From Hirsutella rhossiliensis (lineage: Eukaryota; Ascomycota; Sordariomycetes; Hypocreales; Ophiocordycipitaceae), in the NCBI RefSeq assembly GCF_020360975.1, contig NW_025408669.1, forward strand, positions 186,001-250,000: 64,000 nucleotides of DNA, written 5' to 3'. This document shows positions 49,701-62,003 of this stretch, in pieces (the first letter of the stretch is position 1; every line of letters starts with the position of its first letter). A model generated the notes under the pieces. It was not told the DNA's origin. It searched no databases and saw only the letters and a program-made list of their open reading frames with translations. The position numbers were made by a program, and so were the translations under genes.

Positions 49701-52043
49701 ATTCTAAAGTATATAGAGTACCTTATAAATATATTCCTTATATTCTTCTAAGGTATCTAAGAAGATTAGGATATTATCTAGGTATACTACTATAAAGATA
49801 TCTAAGTATTTATATAGGATATTATTAATTATTTATTAAAAGGTAGCTAGTATATTTATAAGTTTAAATAGTATTACTAGATATTTAAATAGTCTAAATT
49901 TCGTTCTAAAGGCTATTATCTATTTATATCCTTTTTTTATATATATTAAGTTATAAGCGCTTTTAAGGTTAAGAGCTATAAACTATTTTTTACTATATAG
50001 TCGATCTTATAGTTTTAATATAAGTAGTAATAATATTCGGTCTTTTATTATAATATCGTTTAAGCGTTTATAGTTAATAACTAATTATAGCTTACTATTT
50101 TTCTTTAAAATAAATATAACTAGATAGCCTACTTTAGATATTAATATTTATATATATCCTTTTTATAGATTCTTATTAAGGTAGTTATATAGCCTTTATA
50201 GTTGCTTTTCGTTTAAGTTATAGATTTTATAGAACGTTAGTGTTATTCTATCCTAAAGATAAATTTTATAGTCTTATTAGCTATATTTAAGTAACCCTAT
50301 CTTAAGTTCTTTCTTAAAGAGTTTATTATATTTTCGGTATTCTTAAGGGATATTCTTTATTCTATTTTATAGGCTTTATTCTTTCTTTTAAGAGCTAGTT
50401 TCTTTTAACTTAAGCTCTTTATTAATTTATTTAAGGTCTTTCCTTAAAGTAGTAATAACTCTTTAGATCTTTATATTATATCCTTTATTTTATTTATATT
50501 AGATACTAGGTTATATAGCTATATTAGTTAGTATATAGGTCTTATTAGTTGATTTTATATCTATTAGTTTAGTTACTATTTTTATTTATATCGCTAAAGC
50601 CTATAATAATTTACTTAAACGGTTATCCCTTTTATCTTATTTAGTAGCTAAATTATAGTAAAAATTTACTTTCTTTTAAATCTACTAGTCTTAGAAACTT
50701 ATATCTTCGTTTTAATATAGCTAGCTAGTTCTCTAGTTAATTAATAGGTTGCTCTCCTATAGCTATAAAAGCCTTAATATAAGGTTATATTCTTTAATAT
50801 CTATAATATTAAAGTTAACTTATTTATTATAGCCCTAGATATTAATATTAAGGTAATTAATCTCTATATTAATAATTCCGTTATTATAGTTAAAGGCCTC
50901 TCCTTTAATATTCGTAAGTTTATATAGATCTTTCTTATATCTCTATATAAGTTAGTAATAATTAACGACTCTAGGTAAAACGTAATTACCTATTACGCTA
51001 TAGTCTAAAAGTATATATACGTAATATCCTACGATTTAGATATCTAATACTATTTAGTTACTATAGCTTACTATTACTATATATAGGGTCCTTAGATCTT
51101 ATTATATCGTATTAGTTTATAGCCCTTTTATAAATAGTATACCTTGTTTTTTACTTAGTCCTTATTTATTTTATTTAGGTATTCTTCTTTAATTTATTAT
51201 TAATATCGTTTCTTTATATTCTTATTATATAGTATTATATTAAGGCTTAAGAGACTAATTTATTATAGTTAATTAAAGATTTCTTATTTCTTAACGCTAT
51301 ATTATTTATATTATACTACTTTATAGTTAATTATATACTATACTTAGTAATTCTATTTATTTTTATACTAAAGGTTAAGTTTTCGTTTAGCGTTTTTTTA
51401 TTTTTTACGTAGTATTTCTATATTAATTCTTCCTTAGTTAAATATAGCTTATAGCCTTTATACGTATTACTAATAATCTTTTAGTATACCGTTATATTAT
51501 TTATACTATACTTATACTTTTTTATATTTATAAACTCTATAGTTTAAGTATATATATTCGTTATAATCTTCTTTATTATATCTTACTTATTATATAAGTC
51601 TTTAAAAGATTAAGGGTTTAGATACCTTAGAGTAAGTAGCGTTATACTATTTCTTTATTTTAGTATATTTATAGATTTTATATATCTTTAAAAGACATCT
51701 TATTAATAAACTATAATTATCGCGGTATTTAAGTAGCGTGCTATAATTAGGTTCTAATAATATAACTTAGTCGTTTAGGTAGCGTTAATCGATTTTCTAA
51801 TAGTCTAGTTTTATACTTAAGTAGGGTTTTAAAAGTACTTATCCCTTAAACCTAACTAAGAAAGCGTTATATTATACCTTTATTTAAAAGTATATTATAT
51901 GGTCTAGGTAAACGTATAATATCTTTAAAATATACTTATAGTACTTATAAGTAAGTAGTATTTATAGATCGTCTTTAAATTCTTCTTATAGTTACTATTC
52001 TTATTATAGAGCTATAAAGGTATTAACTATAGCGATAGCTATA
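46785..52043 (-). pseudogene. G2 copy 3 pol relic (protease to chromodomain)
   Basis: Minus-strand relic collinear with 52,529-57,800 of copy 2, more heavily RIP-mutated. RT lies around 50,200-49,400 and integrase around 48,700-47,900. It is interrupted at 52,039-52,043 (CTATA) in the gag region by copy 2 and continues at 59,915. Confidence 0.75.
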
Positions 52044-52528
52044 TATAACGACCGGTGTTATTCCTAAGGGATAAACCTATCGAGGGGTTTATATTAGTAG
52101 ATATAATAGGGCGTGGTCTAAGCAATAATATATATATTACGTTAGTAATAAGTCGGAGGTCGTAGACTATAGACTATAACTAGGTAATTAAGTAATCGGA
52201 ATTAGAGATAAGATCGTAATAGAGATCGTAATAATTATAATATTAAAAGCTATCGAGCTATCTATCTAAAGGAGTGTTCCGTTCCTTCCTTATATATCTC
52301 GAGAGCTTCCCTAGATCGCCGAGAGCGCTAGGTGATCTCGTCGTCTAGGAGCGCTAGAGCGCTAGAGCGATCCTACGATCTTAGCCGTAGAGCGTTAGAG
52401 CGCTAGAGTAACCCGTCGCTCTAAAACTTAATTAGCCCGTCGGTCCGTCTAATATTCCTTGCTCCCTACGTTACGTGACCTCGTAATATATATTGGTCCC
52501 CGCGGTTCGCTAGACCGTAGTCGTAATA
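52044..52528 (-). repeat. G2 copy 2, 3' LTR
   Basis: 485 bp. The first about 230 bp on the plus strand match the other G2 LTRs. The remaining about 250 bp (from about 52,277) do not, except for the last dozen bases. Contains an AGCGCTAGAGCGCTAGAGCG cluster at about 52,350-52,369. Confidence 0.9.
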
Positions 52529-52533
52529 GGATG

Positions 52534-52547
52534 CCTCCCCTCCTTTT
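52534..52547 (-). promoter_or_regulatory. Polypurine tract of G2 copy 2
   Basis: AAAAGGAGGGGAGG on the minus strand lies five bases from the 3' LTR, where plus-strand DNA priming occurs in LTR elements. This confirms the minus-strand coding direction. It is intact here. Confidence 0.65.
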
Positions 52548-53254
52548 AGTCTTATCCCTAAGACCTACTGCTTTAGCCGCCGTATATAAATATACCCTTA
52601 TCGCGTCGTGCGTAAGTATGTCGTTCTTTGTTCTTTTATCCTTTTAGGATATGCTGCTAATAGTATGTCTAGTTGTGTTTAAAAATCCCGTTCCCGTAAT
52701 TCCGATAAATCGCGTTAACGATCGGAGCTAGTATCCTAGACCGAGATCTATAGTATTGAAATTATACCTTGCTCCCGTTGTTTTCGGTTAGGCCTAACTT
52801 ATAAAGTCGGCGAGCGTTCTAATCGGTGTTCTAAATATACCTTTATAGGCCGTTCTTATAATAGTTATAATATAGCGTCCGCTTATTCGTTTTATCCCTT
52901 TTCTTCCTTATCGTTCTTTTTACTAATATTCCTTCTTTTTTAGTTCGTCGTATTATAAATTAATAGTAAAAGATTAATTTAGACGAACGGAAAGTAGAAG
53001 AAGCGTTAGAGGAAGCGATAGCTCGCCTAGCTTAGATTAGGAAATAGAAGCGTTTCCTAAAGGACCGAGGTAGTAAGTTATTTTAGCGGGGTATATAAGC
53101 TATTAATAAAGAAGATAGTATAACGCGTTCTTCTTAAGACGAATTAGTTCGTTTATCGAATAAGGAAACTATTACTATTAGCGAGGTTTAATCGTTTAGT
53201 GCCTTAGACGTGTTAGACTAGGATGCTATTCTTAGTAACCCTATATTTCCGATT

Positions 53255-54860
53255 AAGGGTTCGCCTAGTAGAACTATCGGAGTAGAGAGCCGTAGTAGGT
53301 TAAGTGCTTAAGTGGTTCCTAGGTATTTTCCTCTAGCCCGTATCCCTTCTACTTAATAAGGTATTCCTATTGCTAACCTTGTTTTCTTATATCTAGTATT
53401 TATTCGGCTTCGTATTCCTAATTATTATCGACTTCGATTTTATCCTATAGTTTAGCGTTTCGTAGTATTAGTTCTAATAATAAGATATAAAATATCGGGT
53501 ATATCCGTATTATTATTAGTAGCGAAAGTTCGTAGTTAACTTTTAAAATAGTTTTCTTAACCTTAAACGGTCTAAGTTTCTTAAAATCTAATTTATTACT
53601 TAGTCGTTTTATTTTAATGTTTTATCGTATGAGGTAGACTATATCTCCCTCTCGAAAGATTAGTCCCTATAATCTTTTCCGATTATAGTAAGTAGACATT
53701 CGTTCTCTAATAAATTAAAGTTCTTATTATATTTCTTTATATAATTTTCGTAGCTAATCTACTTATAGTATCGCTCGTTCCGCTTATAGTCCTTATCGAG
53801 TAACCTTAAATACTTCTAGGTTATATCTATAATTAGCGTATACTAGTAAGAGCTTAGTTATTTCCGTAACTAAGCTATTATAAGCTAGTTACGCTATTAG
53901 TAGCTATTTAACCTAATCGTTTTATTCGTAGCTAATATAGTATTATAAATATTATTTAAGCGTTTAGTTAAGTCGTTCTATTTATCTATCTATTTATAGG
54001 TAATAAGCTATGCTAAGCTTATATTTCGTCCCTAATTATACTATAAGAGCTTACTAAAATTTAGCTATAAACGTGCTTCCTCTATTAGAGATAATCTCGT
54101 TTAGTAGTCCGTAATTGCTAACAATAGTTCGTAGGAATATATATACTAGCTCTTCCGTATTACTAGCTTCTTTATACGGTAAAAAGTATCTATACTTCGT
54201 TAATCTATCGGTAATAACGAATATACTATTATACTTAACGTTAGTTATAGGTTCTTTTAATAGTAGTAGCTTTATAATATAGTCGAAGGCTATTAAATCC
54301 TATAGTTTCTCTAGTACTAGTAGCGGTTGCAATTCTCTATATAGTTTATATCGTTTAGCTTTACTTTATACGCAAAGTTTATATTCTTTAATAACTTTTT
54401 ATACTACTTCCTTAAGCTATAGGAAGTTATATTATCGTTTAATCCGTTCTATTATTCTTTAGATTCCCTAGTATCTATATATTAGATATTCGTGTATATC
54501 TTATATAACTTTATCTCGTAATTCTAGTAGTATCTAGATTTTGTTTTTATATATTAGAACTTTTAAATATCCTATATCGTATCCGTTCGTTGCTTTATAT
54601 TCTTTTATCTATTTTAGGATCTTCTAATAAGTCGAGTCGTTAGGTTATACTTTAAATATTGCGTTTAGCTATCGTTGCTAGTAGTTCCCGTTTTCGTTGA
54701 TTTCTAGGAGCTATCTTTTCGCTATAGGTGCCCCTATATTATAGTCGCTTCGTCGACTAAGGGCATTAGCTCGACCGTTTTCTATTCCTTTTCTATAGAT
54801 TATTTCGTAGTCGAATTCTAATAAGTATTCGGCCTATTAGATCTATCGTCCGTTTAACTA
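53255..54860 (-). pseudogene. G2 copy 2 RNase H end, integrase and chromodomain
   Basis: On the minus strand, AEYLLEFDYEIIYRKGIENG followed by RANALSRRSD (54,741-54,850) is the C-terminal end of a Ty3/gypsy RNase H domain. The integrase core has ITDRLTKYRYF (about 54,183-54,220), then NYGLLNEIISNRGSTF, then a YL-IDR-IERLN block (53,967-54,015), matching D...D...E core segments (SDRGxxF read as SNRGSTF). A GIFREGD-like GPY/F region follows. A chromodomain lies at about 53,290-53,420 (KGYGLEENT-EPLKHL, i.e. KWKGYxxEENTWEP). Chromodomains steer chromovirus integration towards heterochromatin, consistent with this element nesting in older repeats. Stops at CAG/CAA/TGG positions inactivate it. Confidence 0.85.
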
Positions 54861-54869
54861 TTACGTCGT

Positions 54870-56870
54870 TATAAATATAAGATATTCTTATAATCTATAT
54901 AGACCTTAACTTTATACTTACTTCTAAAGGTAGTATCGAAATTCCTTAAAAGCTTAAATAATTACGAGGAATTCTTTATCGTAGATAGGGTAATCAAGTT
55001 CTACGCTATATAGCTTTTTCGAGTAGAATATAATTAGTCGTAGTCTTCCTTTATTGTCTTTCTATCCGATTTATACTCCTAAAGCAAAGTCTAATATATC
55101 GGTTTCGAGTTCGATTTATCGTTCTAGATCGAAGGTAGTTAAAACTAGTTCTTACGTAATCGTAGTTTCAATATATTCGAAAGCTTCGTTGGCTTTATCG
55201 TCCTATATAAATTCTTTTTCCTTCTTTATTAAGTCGTATAGTAGTACTATAATCTTTCCGAAAATTTTAATAAATCGTTAGTAGTAATTTGCAAATCCTA
55301 GGAAACTTTATATATCCTTAACGTTCTTTAGCGTTAGCTATTCTTTAACTAAGTTAATCTTATCTTATTACATTTATATTTCTCTTAGTAAGATAGTATA
55401 TCCGAGGAAGTCTACTTCCTATATATAGAACTTACTTTTCTCTAGTTTAACTAGTAACTTCGCGTTCTAAAGTGCGCGGAGTACCTTATAGACGTATTCC
55501 TTATATTCTCTTAGGGTATCCGAGAAGATTAGGATATTATCTAGGTATACTACTATAAAGATATCTAAGTATTCGCGTAGGATATTGTTAATTATCCGTT
55601 AGAAGGTAGCTAGTATATTTATAAGTTTAAATAGCATTACTAGATATTCGAATAGTCCGAATTTCGTTCTAAAGGCTATTATCTATTCGTATCCCTTTTT
55701 TATGCGTATTAAGTTATAGGCGCCTTTAAGATCGAGGGCTATAAACTATTTTTTACCGTATAGTCGATCTTGTAGTTCCGATATAAGTAGTAATAGTATT
55801 CGGTCCTTTATTATAATATCGTTTAAGCGTCTATAGTCGATAACTAGTCGTAGCTTACCGTTTTTCTTTAGAATAAATATAACTAGGTAGCCTACTTTAA
55901 ATATTAACGTTCGTATATATCCCTTTCGTAGATTCTCGTCGAGGTAATCGCGTAGCGTTTATAGTTGCTTTTCGTTTAGGTTATAGATTTTATAGAACGT
56001 CGGCGTTGTTCTATCCTTAAGATAAATTTCGTAGTCCTATTAGCTATATTTAGGTAACCCTATCTTAAGTTCTTCCTTAAAGAGTTTATTATATTTCCGG
56101 TATTCTTAGGGGATGTTCTTTATTCTATCTTATAGGCTTTCTCTTAAGAGCTAGTTTCTCTTAACTTAAGCTCTTTATTAATTTATTTAAGGTCTTTCCT
56201 TAGAGTAGTAATAACTCTTTAGATCTTTATATTATATCCTTTATTCTATTTATATCGGATGCTAGGTTATATAGCCGTATTAGTTAGTACGTAGGTCTTA
56301 TTAGTCGATTTTATTATATCCGCTAGTTCGGTTACTATTTTCGTTTATATCGCTAAAGCCTATAATAATTTACTTAAACGGTTATCCCTTTATCTATTTA
56401 GTAGCTAAATTATCGCAAAATTTTACTTTCTTCTAAATCTACTAGTCCTAGAAACTTACGTCCTCGTTCTAACGTAGCTAGCTAGTTTTCTAGTTAATTA
56501 GTAGGTTGCTCTCCTATAGCTATAGAAGTCTTAATATAAGGTCGTGTTCTTTAATATCTATAATATCGAAGTTAACTTATTCGTCGTGGCCCTAGATATT
56601 AATATCGAGGTAATTAATCTCTATATTAATAATTCCGTTATTATAGTTAAAGGCTTTTCCTTTGATATTCGTGAGTTTATATAGATCTATCTTATATCTC
56701 TATATAAGTCGGTAACGATTAACGACTTTAGGTAAAACGTAATTGCCTATCGCGCCGTAGTCTAAAAGTATACGTGCGTAATATCCCGCGATTTAGATAT
56801 CTAATACTATTTAGTCGCTATAGCTTGCCGTTGCTATATATAGGGTCCTTAGATCTTATTATATCGTGCT
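54870..56870 (-). pseudogene. G2 copy 2 protease and reverse transcriptase
   Basis: Minus-strand translation gives the aspartic protease motif as LLDYGAIGNYV (56,738-56,768; D-C/S-G-A), with LGLP-type flap sequence after it. RT segments appear in order: RLVIDYRRLND, then IALDLKGAYN (about 55,740-55,770), an EYLVMLFRL block (MPFGL), and VVYLDNILIF at 55,523-55,552. The last is the YxDD box with the second Asp as Asn (GAT to AAT). LGFANYYRRFI (about 55,270-55,305) starts the RNase H connection, and LDFALGV with VYIDYKN marks RNase H. Order and spacing are standard for Ty3/gypsy pol. Confidence 0.88.
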
Positions 56871-57799
56871 AATCTATAGCCCTTTTATAGATAGCGTACC
56901 TCGTTTTTTACCTAGTCTTTATTTATTTTATTTAGGTATTCTTCTTCGATTTATTATTAATATCGTTTCTTTATATTTTTATCGCATAGTATTATATCGG
57001 GGCTTAAGAGACTAATTTCTTATAGCTAATCGAAGATTTCTTATTTCTTAACGCTATATCGTTTATATTATACTACTTCGTAGTTAATTGCGTACTATGC
57101 TTCGCAATTCTATTCGTTTTCGTACTAAAGGTTAAGTTTTCGTTTAGCGTCTTTTTGTTTTTCGCGTAGTATTTCTATATCGATTCTTCCTTAGTCGAAT
57201 GCGGCTTATAGCCTTCGTATATATTGCTAATAATCTTTTAGTATACTATTATATCGTTTATGCTATGCTCGTGCTTTTTCGTGTTTATAAACTCTATAGT
57301 TTAGGTATACGTATTCGTTATAATCTTCTTCGTCGCATTTAATTCGTTGCGTAAGTCTTTAAAAGATTAATAGTTCGGATGCCTTAGAGCGAGTAGCGTT
57401 ATACTATTCCTTTATTTTAGCGTATTTATAGATTTTATATATCTCCGAAAGATATCTCGTTAATAAACCGTAATTATCGCGGCATTTAAGTAGCGTGCCG
57501 TAATCGGGTTCTAATAATATAACTTAGTCGTCCGGGTAGCGTTAATCGATTTTCTAGTAGTCTAGTTCTATGCTTAGGTAGGGTTTCGAAAGTACTTATC
57601 CCTCGAACCTAACCGGGAAGGCGTCGTATTATGCCTTTATCTAAAAGTGTATTATATAATCTAGGTAGACGTATAATATCTATAAAATATACTTATAGTG
57701 CTTATAAGTAAGTAGTGTTTATAGATCGTCTTTAAATTCTCCTTATAGTTACTATTCTCGTTATAGAGCTATAAAGGTATCGACTACGGCGATAGCTAT

Positions 57800-59400
57800 A
57801 GCATAGTCTCCTCCGCGTAGTGCCGGTTAATATCGAATTAATATAGCTTATTAGTTTTCTATAAGAATTTAAGGCGTTTATTAGGTTCTAATTTTAAGCA
57901 TTTCTTTAAATTCTTCGAAGTATAAAGCGTGTTCTCTAATCGTAGTATTCTCCCTTAGTAGCGAGGGTAGTAGTACGAGTTCGTTCTCGTCTTCCGTTTC
58001 TCTAGGTGTTTCTTATTCTTTAGAGCTTATATCGTCGATACTTCGTTGTTCCTCTTTAAGTAGTTATCCGAGTTTCGTAAGTATAAGGGCTACGTTTATA
58101 TCTTCTTTATTATATTATTTATAGACTGCCCGTCGTTATTATTGATTTTTATTTCGTATATCTTCCTAGAATCGTTTGCTATTCTTCCTAATTTAGTCTT
58201 AGGAGACTCCTTTAAGATAGGGGTATTCCGGTTCTACGAATTTAACTTATTTCTATATTTTAGGATCCTTCGTTATATTATTATAAGGGTCTTCTTTAAG
58301 GGCTTTAAGAACTATCCTATACCGTTCTTATCGCTTAAGTATACTATATATTCGTCGTCGTAGTATATAGTCTAACTAAGGAGTTTATACTTTAGTTCCT
58401 ATCTATTAGTAGCGTTTAGGTATTTCTTACCTTCTAGGGCTAGTGCCTAGTAGGTTTTCTTCTCTTTACGAGGTTATCTATATTCTTTAGAGTAATATCT
58501 ATATTTCCTATAGTTAAAACACTTTCCTTTACTTTTCTATATTGCGTCTAGATCTATCCTACCTAGGTTAGTTATATAGGCGTAGGCAATAGGAGTTTCG
58601 CGCTTCTTTTTATAGTTAGCGCGTTAGTTAAAGTTATTCCTATAGGAAGGGTTCTAGTTTCCTCTTCCTTATTTCTTTTCTTAGCGTCGCGCGTACTATC
58701 TATCGTCGATTCGTACTACTATAGCAATATAGTCTAAGAGGTTATTAGGTCGATTTTCCTTATAGAGCTCGTCTTTAACTTCTTCTTTAAGCCCGTCGTA
58801 GAATCGTAATATAAGAGGTTCGTCGTCCTAATTAAGCTTTAAGGTAACTTAACGGAACTTCGTAGTATAATCCGATGCTAAGATTCTTTATTAGAGTTCT
58901 TAAAGTTTTTATTCGGCTTCTCGTTCCTCGTCGGTTATTCTAAATACCTTCGTAATAGCTTCTTCGAATCCTTAGAAACTAGCAAAGACTTTATCTATCT
59001 CGTTATCTCGTCGCGCTAGTTAGTTATCGAGAAAGTGCATTATAATAGGTCTAAACTAGGCGAGTGCTATTCTAGATAAATAATTTCCTACGTAGAGTAC
59101 CTTTTTAACTAGGTCCGAGAGTTTAGTAGGGTAAAACCGGTAGTAGGCTTTAAGTTAGGTAAGAAAGTCTCGAAGCGTGCTATAAGTACCGTCGAATAGT
59201 CCTAGCTATTTTAGTTTAACTACTTCTCTAAGGTCCCTAACTTATCCGTTGCCTCCTCCGTTTCTAAGTAACTATACCTTATATCGAAGGGTAATAATCT
59301 CGCGCATTATATCCTAAGGCGATATAGTTACTCTAGAGTTAGTTAATCTAGCTTACTATATAGCATATTAATAGTTGCGATATTGCTTAGAGTAACGCGG
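57800..59400 (-). pseudogene. G2 copy 2 gag with CCHC knuckle
   Basis: Minus-strand frame upstream of protease. At 58,480-58,521 it reads KGKCFNYRKYRYYSKEYR, matching CX2CX4HX4C with Gly to Arg and Cys/His to Tyr RIP changes. The first Cys is intact. A basic Lys/Arg-rich stretch precedes the knuckle. The capsid region lies towards 59,300. The exact start is not determinable. Confidence 0.72.
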
Positions 59401-59427
59401 TATTGCACTAAATAAGAGCTTTTAACG

Positions 59428-59914
59428 TATAACGACCGGTATTATTCCTAAGGGATAAACCTATCGTGGGGTTTATATTAGTAGATATAATAGGGCGTGG
59501 TCTAAGTAATAATAAGTATATATTACGTTAGTAATAAGTCGGAGGTTATAGACTATAGACTATAACTAGGTAATTAAGTAATCGGAATTAGAGATAAGAT
59601 CGTAATAGAGATCGTAATAATTATAATATTAAAAGCTATCGAGCTATCTATCTAAAGGAGTGTTCCGTTCCTTCCTTATATATCTCGAGAGCTTCCCTAG
59701 ATCGCCGAGAGCGCTAGGTAATCTCGTCGTCTAGGAGCGCTAGAGCGCTAGAGCGATCCTACGATCCTAGCCATAGAGCGTTAGAGCGCTAGAGTAACCC
59801 GTCGCTCTAAAACTTAATTGGCCCGTTAGTCCGTCTAATATTCCTTGCTCCCTACGTTACGTGACCTCGTAATATATATTGGTCCCCGCGGTTCGCTAGA
59901 CCGTGGTCGTAATA
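59428..59914 (-). repeat. G2 copy 2, 5' LTR
   Basis: 487 bp, nearly identical to 52,044-52,528 apart from a 2-bp TA insertion and a few transitions; followed by CTATA. Confidence 0.9.
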
Positions 59915-61523
59915 CTATAGCGTAGTCTCCTCTACGTAGTACTAGTTAATATCGAATTAATATAGCTTATTAGTTTTCTATAAGAATTTAAGGTATTTAT
60001 TAGGTTCTAATTTTAAGTATTTCTTTAAATTCTTTAAAGTATAGAGCGTATTCTTTAAATATAGCGTTTTCCCTTAATAGTAAGGGTAGTAATATAAGTT
60101 CGTTCTTATCTTTTATTTCTCTAGGTATTTCTTATTTTTTAGAGCTTATATTATCGATACTTCGTTATTCTTCCTTAGGTTATTATCTAAGTTTTATTAG
60201 TATAAGGGCTATATCTATATCTTCTTTATTATATTATTTATAGACTACCTATTATTATTATCGATTTTTATTTTATATATCTTCTTAGAATTATTTACCG
60301 TTCTTCTTAATCTAGTCTTAAGAGACTCCTTTAAGATAAGGGTATTTTAGTTCTATAAATTTAACTTATTTCTATATTTTAGATCCCTTATATATTATTA
60401 TAGGCTTTTTTAGTTACTTTAGGAACTATTTAGTACCGTTCTTATCGCTTAAGTATACTATATATTCGTCGTTATAGTATATAGTCTAACTAAGGAGTTT
60501 ATACTTTAGTTCCTATTTATTAATAGCGTTTAGGTATTTCTTACCCTTTAAGGCTAGTACTTAGTAGGTTTTCTTCTCTTTATAAGGTTATTTATATTTC
60601 TTAAATTAATATCTAAGTTTCCTATAGTTAAAATACTTTCCTTTACCTTTCTATATTATACTTAAATTTATTAGTCTAGGATTTATTATATATACCTAGG
60701 CTATTTATATTTTATGCTTTTTCTTATAGTTAGCGCGTCGGCTAAAGTTATTTCTATAAAAAGGGTTCTAGTTTCCTCTTCCTTATTTCTTTTCTTAGCG
60801 TCGCGTATACTATCTATCGTTAATTTATACTACTATAGTAATATAGTCTAAGAGGTTATTAGGTTAATTTTCCTTATAAAGCTCGTCCTTAACTTCTTCT
60901 TTAAGCTTATTATAAAATCGTAATATAAGAGGTTCGTTGTCTTAGTTAAGTTTTAAAGTAACTTAATAGAACTTTATAGTATAATCCGATACTAAGATCT
61001 TTTATTAGAGTTCTTAAAGTTTCTATTTAGCTTCTTATTCTTTATTAGTTATTCTAAATACCTTTATAATAGCTTCTTTAAATCCTTAGAAACTAATAAA
61101 GACTTTATCTATCTTATTATCTTATTACGCTAGTTAGTTATCGAGAAAATCCCTTATAATAAGTCTAAACTAAGTAAGTACTATTTTAGATAAATAATTT
61201 CCTACGTAGAGTACCTTTTCGACTAGGTCTAAGAGTTTAGTAAGGTAAAACTAGTAGTAGGCCTTAAGTTAAGTAAGAAAGTCTTAAAGCGTGCTATAAG
61301 TACTATCGAATAGTCCTAGCTATTTTAGTTTAACTACTTCTCTAACATCCGTTACCTCCTTTATTCCTAAGTAACTATACCTTATATTAAAGGGTATAAT
61401 CTCGTATTATATTAAGGCGATATAGTAGCTCTAAGTTAGTTAATCTAGCTTACTATAAGTATATTAATAGTTATAATATTACTTAGAGTAACGCGGTATT
61501 ATACTAAATAAGAGCTTTTAACG
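59915..61523 (-). pseudogene. G2 copy 3 gag relic (remainder)
   Basis: Continuation of copy 3 beyond the nested copy. Collinear with 57,790-59,427, heavily RIP-mutated and with several short deletions relative to copies 1 and 2 (for example around 61,340-61,440). It retains the empty ATAGT site (60,835-60,839) where family D entered copy 1. Confidence 0.75.
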
Positions 61524-61998
61524 TATAACGACTAGTATTATTCCTAAGGGATAAACCTATTAAGGGGTTTATATTAGTAGATATAATACGGCATAGTCTA
61601 AGTAATAATAAGTATATTACGTTAGTAATAAGTTAGAGGTTATAGACTATAAACTATAACTAGGTAATTAGAATTAAAGATAGAATCGTAATAAAGATCT
61701 ATAATATATTAAAAGCTATTAAGCTATTTATTTAAAGGAGTAAAAGTAGGTAGCTATATATACCTATAGAGACTATCCTTAGATTATACTCCTAGCTATA
61801 ATCCCCTTTATAGCTTACTATAGCTTACTTATAAGCTATACTCCTAAGTAGTAATCTATTTATATAAGGCTTACTTAGCTTATATACGCTTTAGGTAAGC
61901 TAAGCTTAAGTAACTTCCTATCCTAACTATTATTCCGAGCCGCTTTATTACGTAAACGTAGCTAGCTCTCTTATAGCCCGCTAGCTATAGTTATAATA
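61524..61998 (-). repeat. G2 copy 3, 5' LTR
   Basis: 475 bp matching 46,310-46,784; its plus-strand end GTTATAATA is followed by AGTAT. Confidence 0.9.
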
Positions 61999-62003
61999 AG
62001 TAT

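Larger units (their letters stand above)
52044..59914 (-). mobile_element. Ty3/gypsy family G2, copy 2 (youngest, least mutated)
   Basis: 7,871 bp with LTRs of 485 and 487 bp. There is a perfect target duplication CTATA (52,039-52,043 and 59,915-59,919), and the empty site is seen at 40,316-40,320. Coding is on the minus strand, from the 5' LTR 59,428-59,914 to the 3' LTR 52,044-52,528. More CG, CA and TG remain than in copies 1 and 3. Its LTRs have an unrelated U3 portion. Confidence 0.93.
46310..61998 (-). mobile_element. Ty3/gypsy family G2, copy 3 (split by copy 2)
   Basis: Outer ends are 475-bp LTRs at 46,310-46,784 and 61,524-61,998. The target duplication is GGTAT (46,305-46,309) and AGTAT (61,999-62,003, RIP change). 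The empty sites are 1,762-1,766 and 16,581-16,585. Own length is about 7.8 kb after removing the nested copy at 52,044-59,914. Coding is on the minus strand. Confidence 0.92.

Noticed and set aside
52459..52647. 62-codon plus-strand frame across the G2 copy 2 LTR end
   Set aside because: Runs across the LTR/interior junction antisense to the element; no support.
55054..55281. 75-codon plus-strand frame
   Set aside because: Antisense to the RT/RNase H region of G2 copy 2.
58142..58363. 73-codon plus-strand frame
   Set aside because: Antisense to the gag relic of G2 copy 2.
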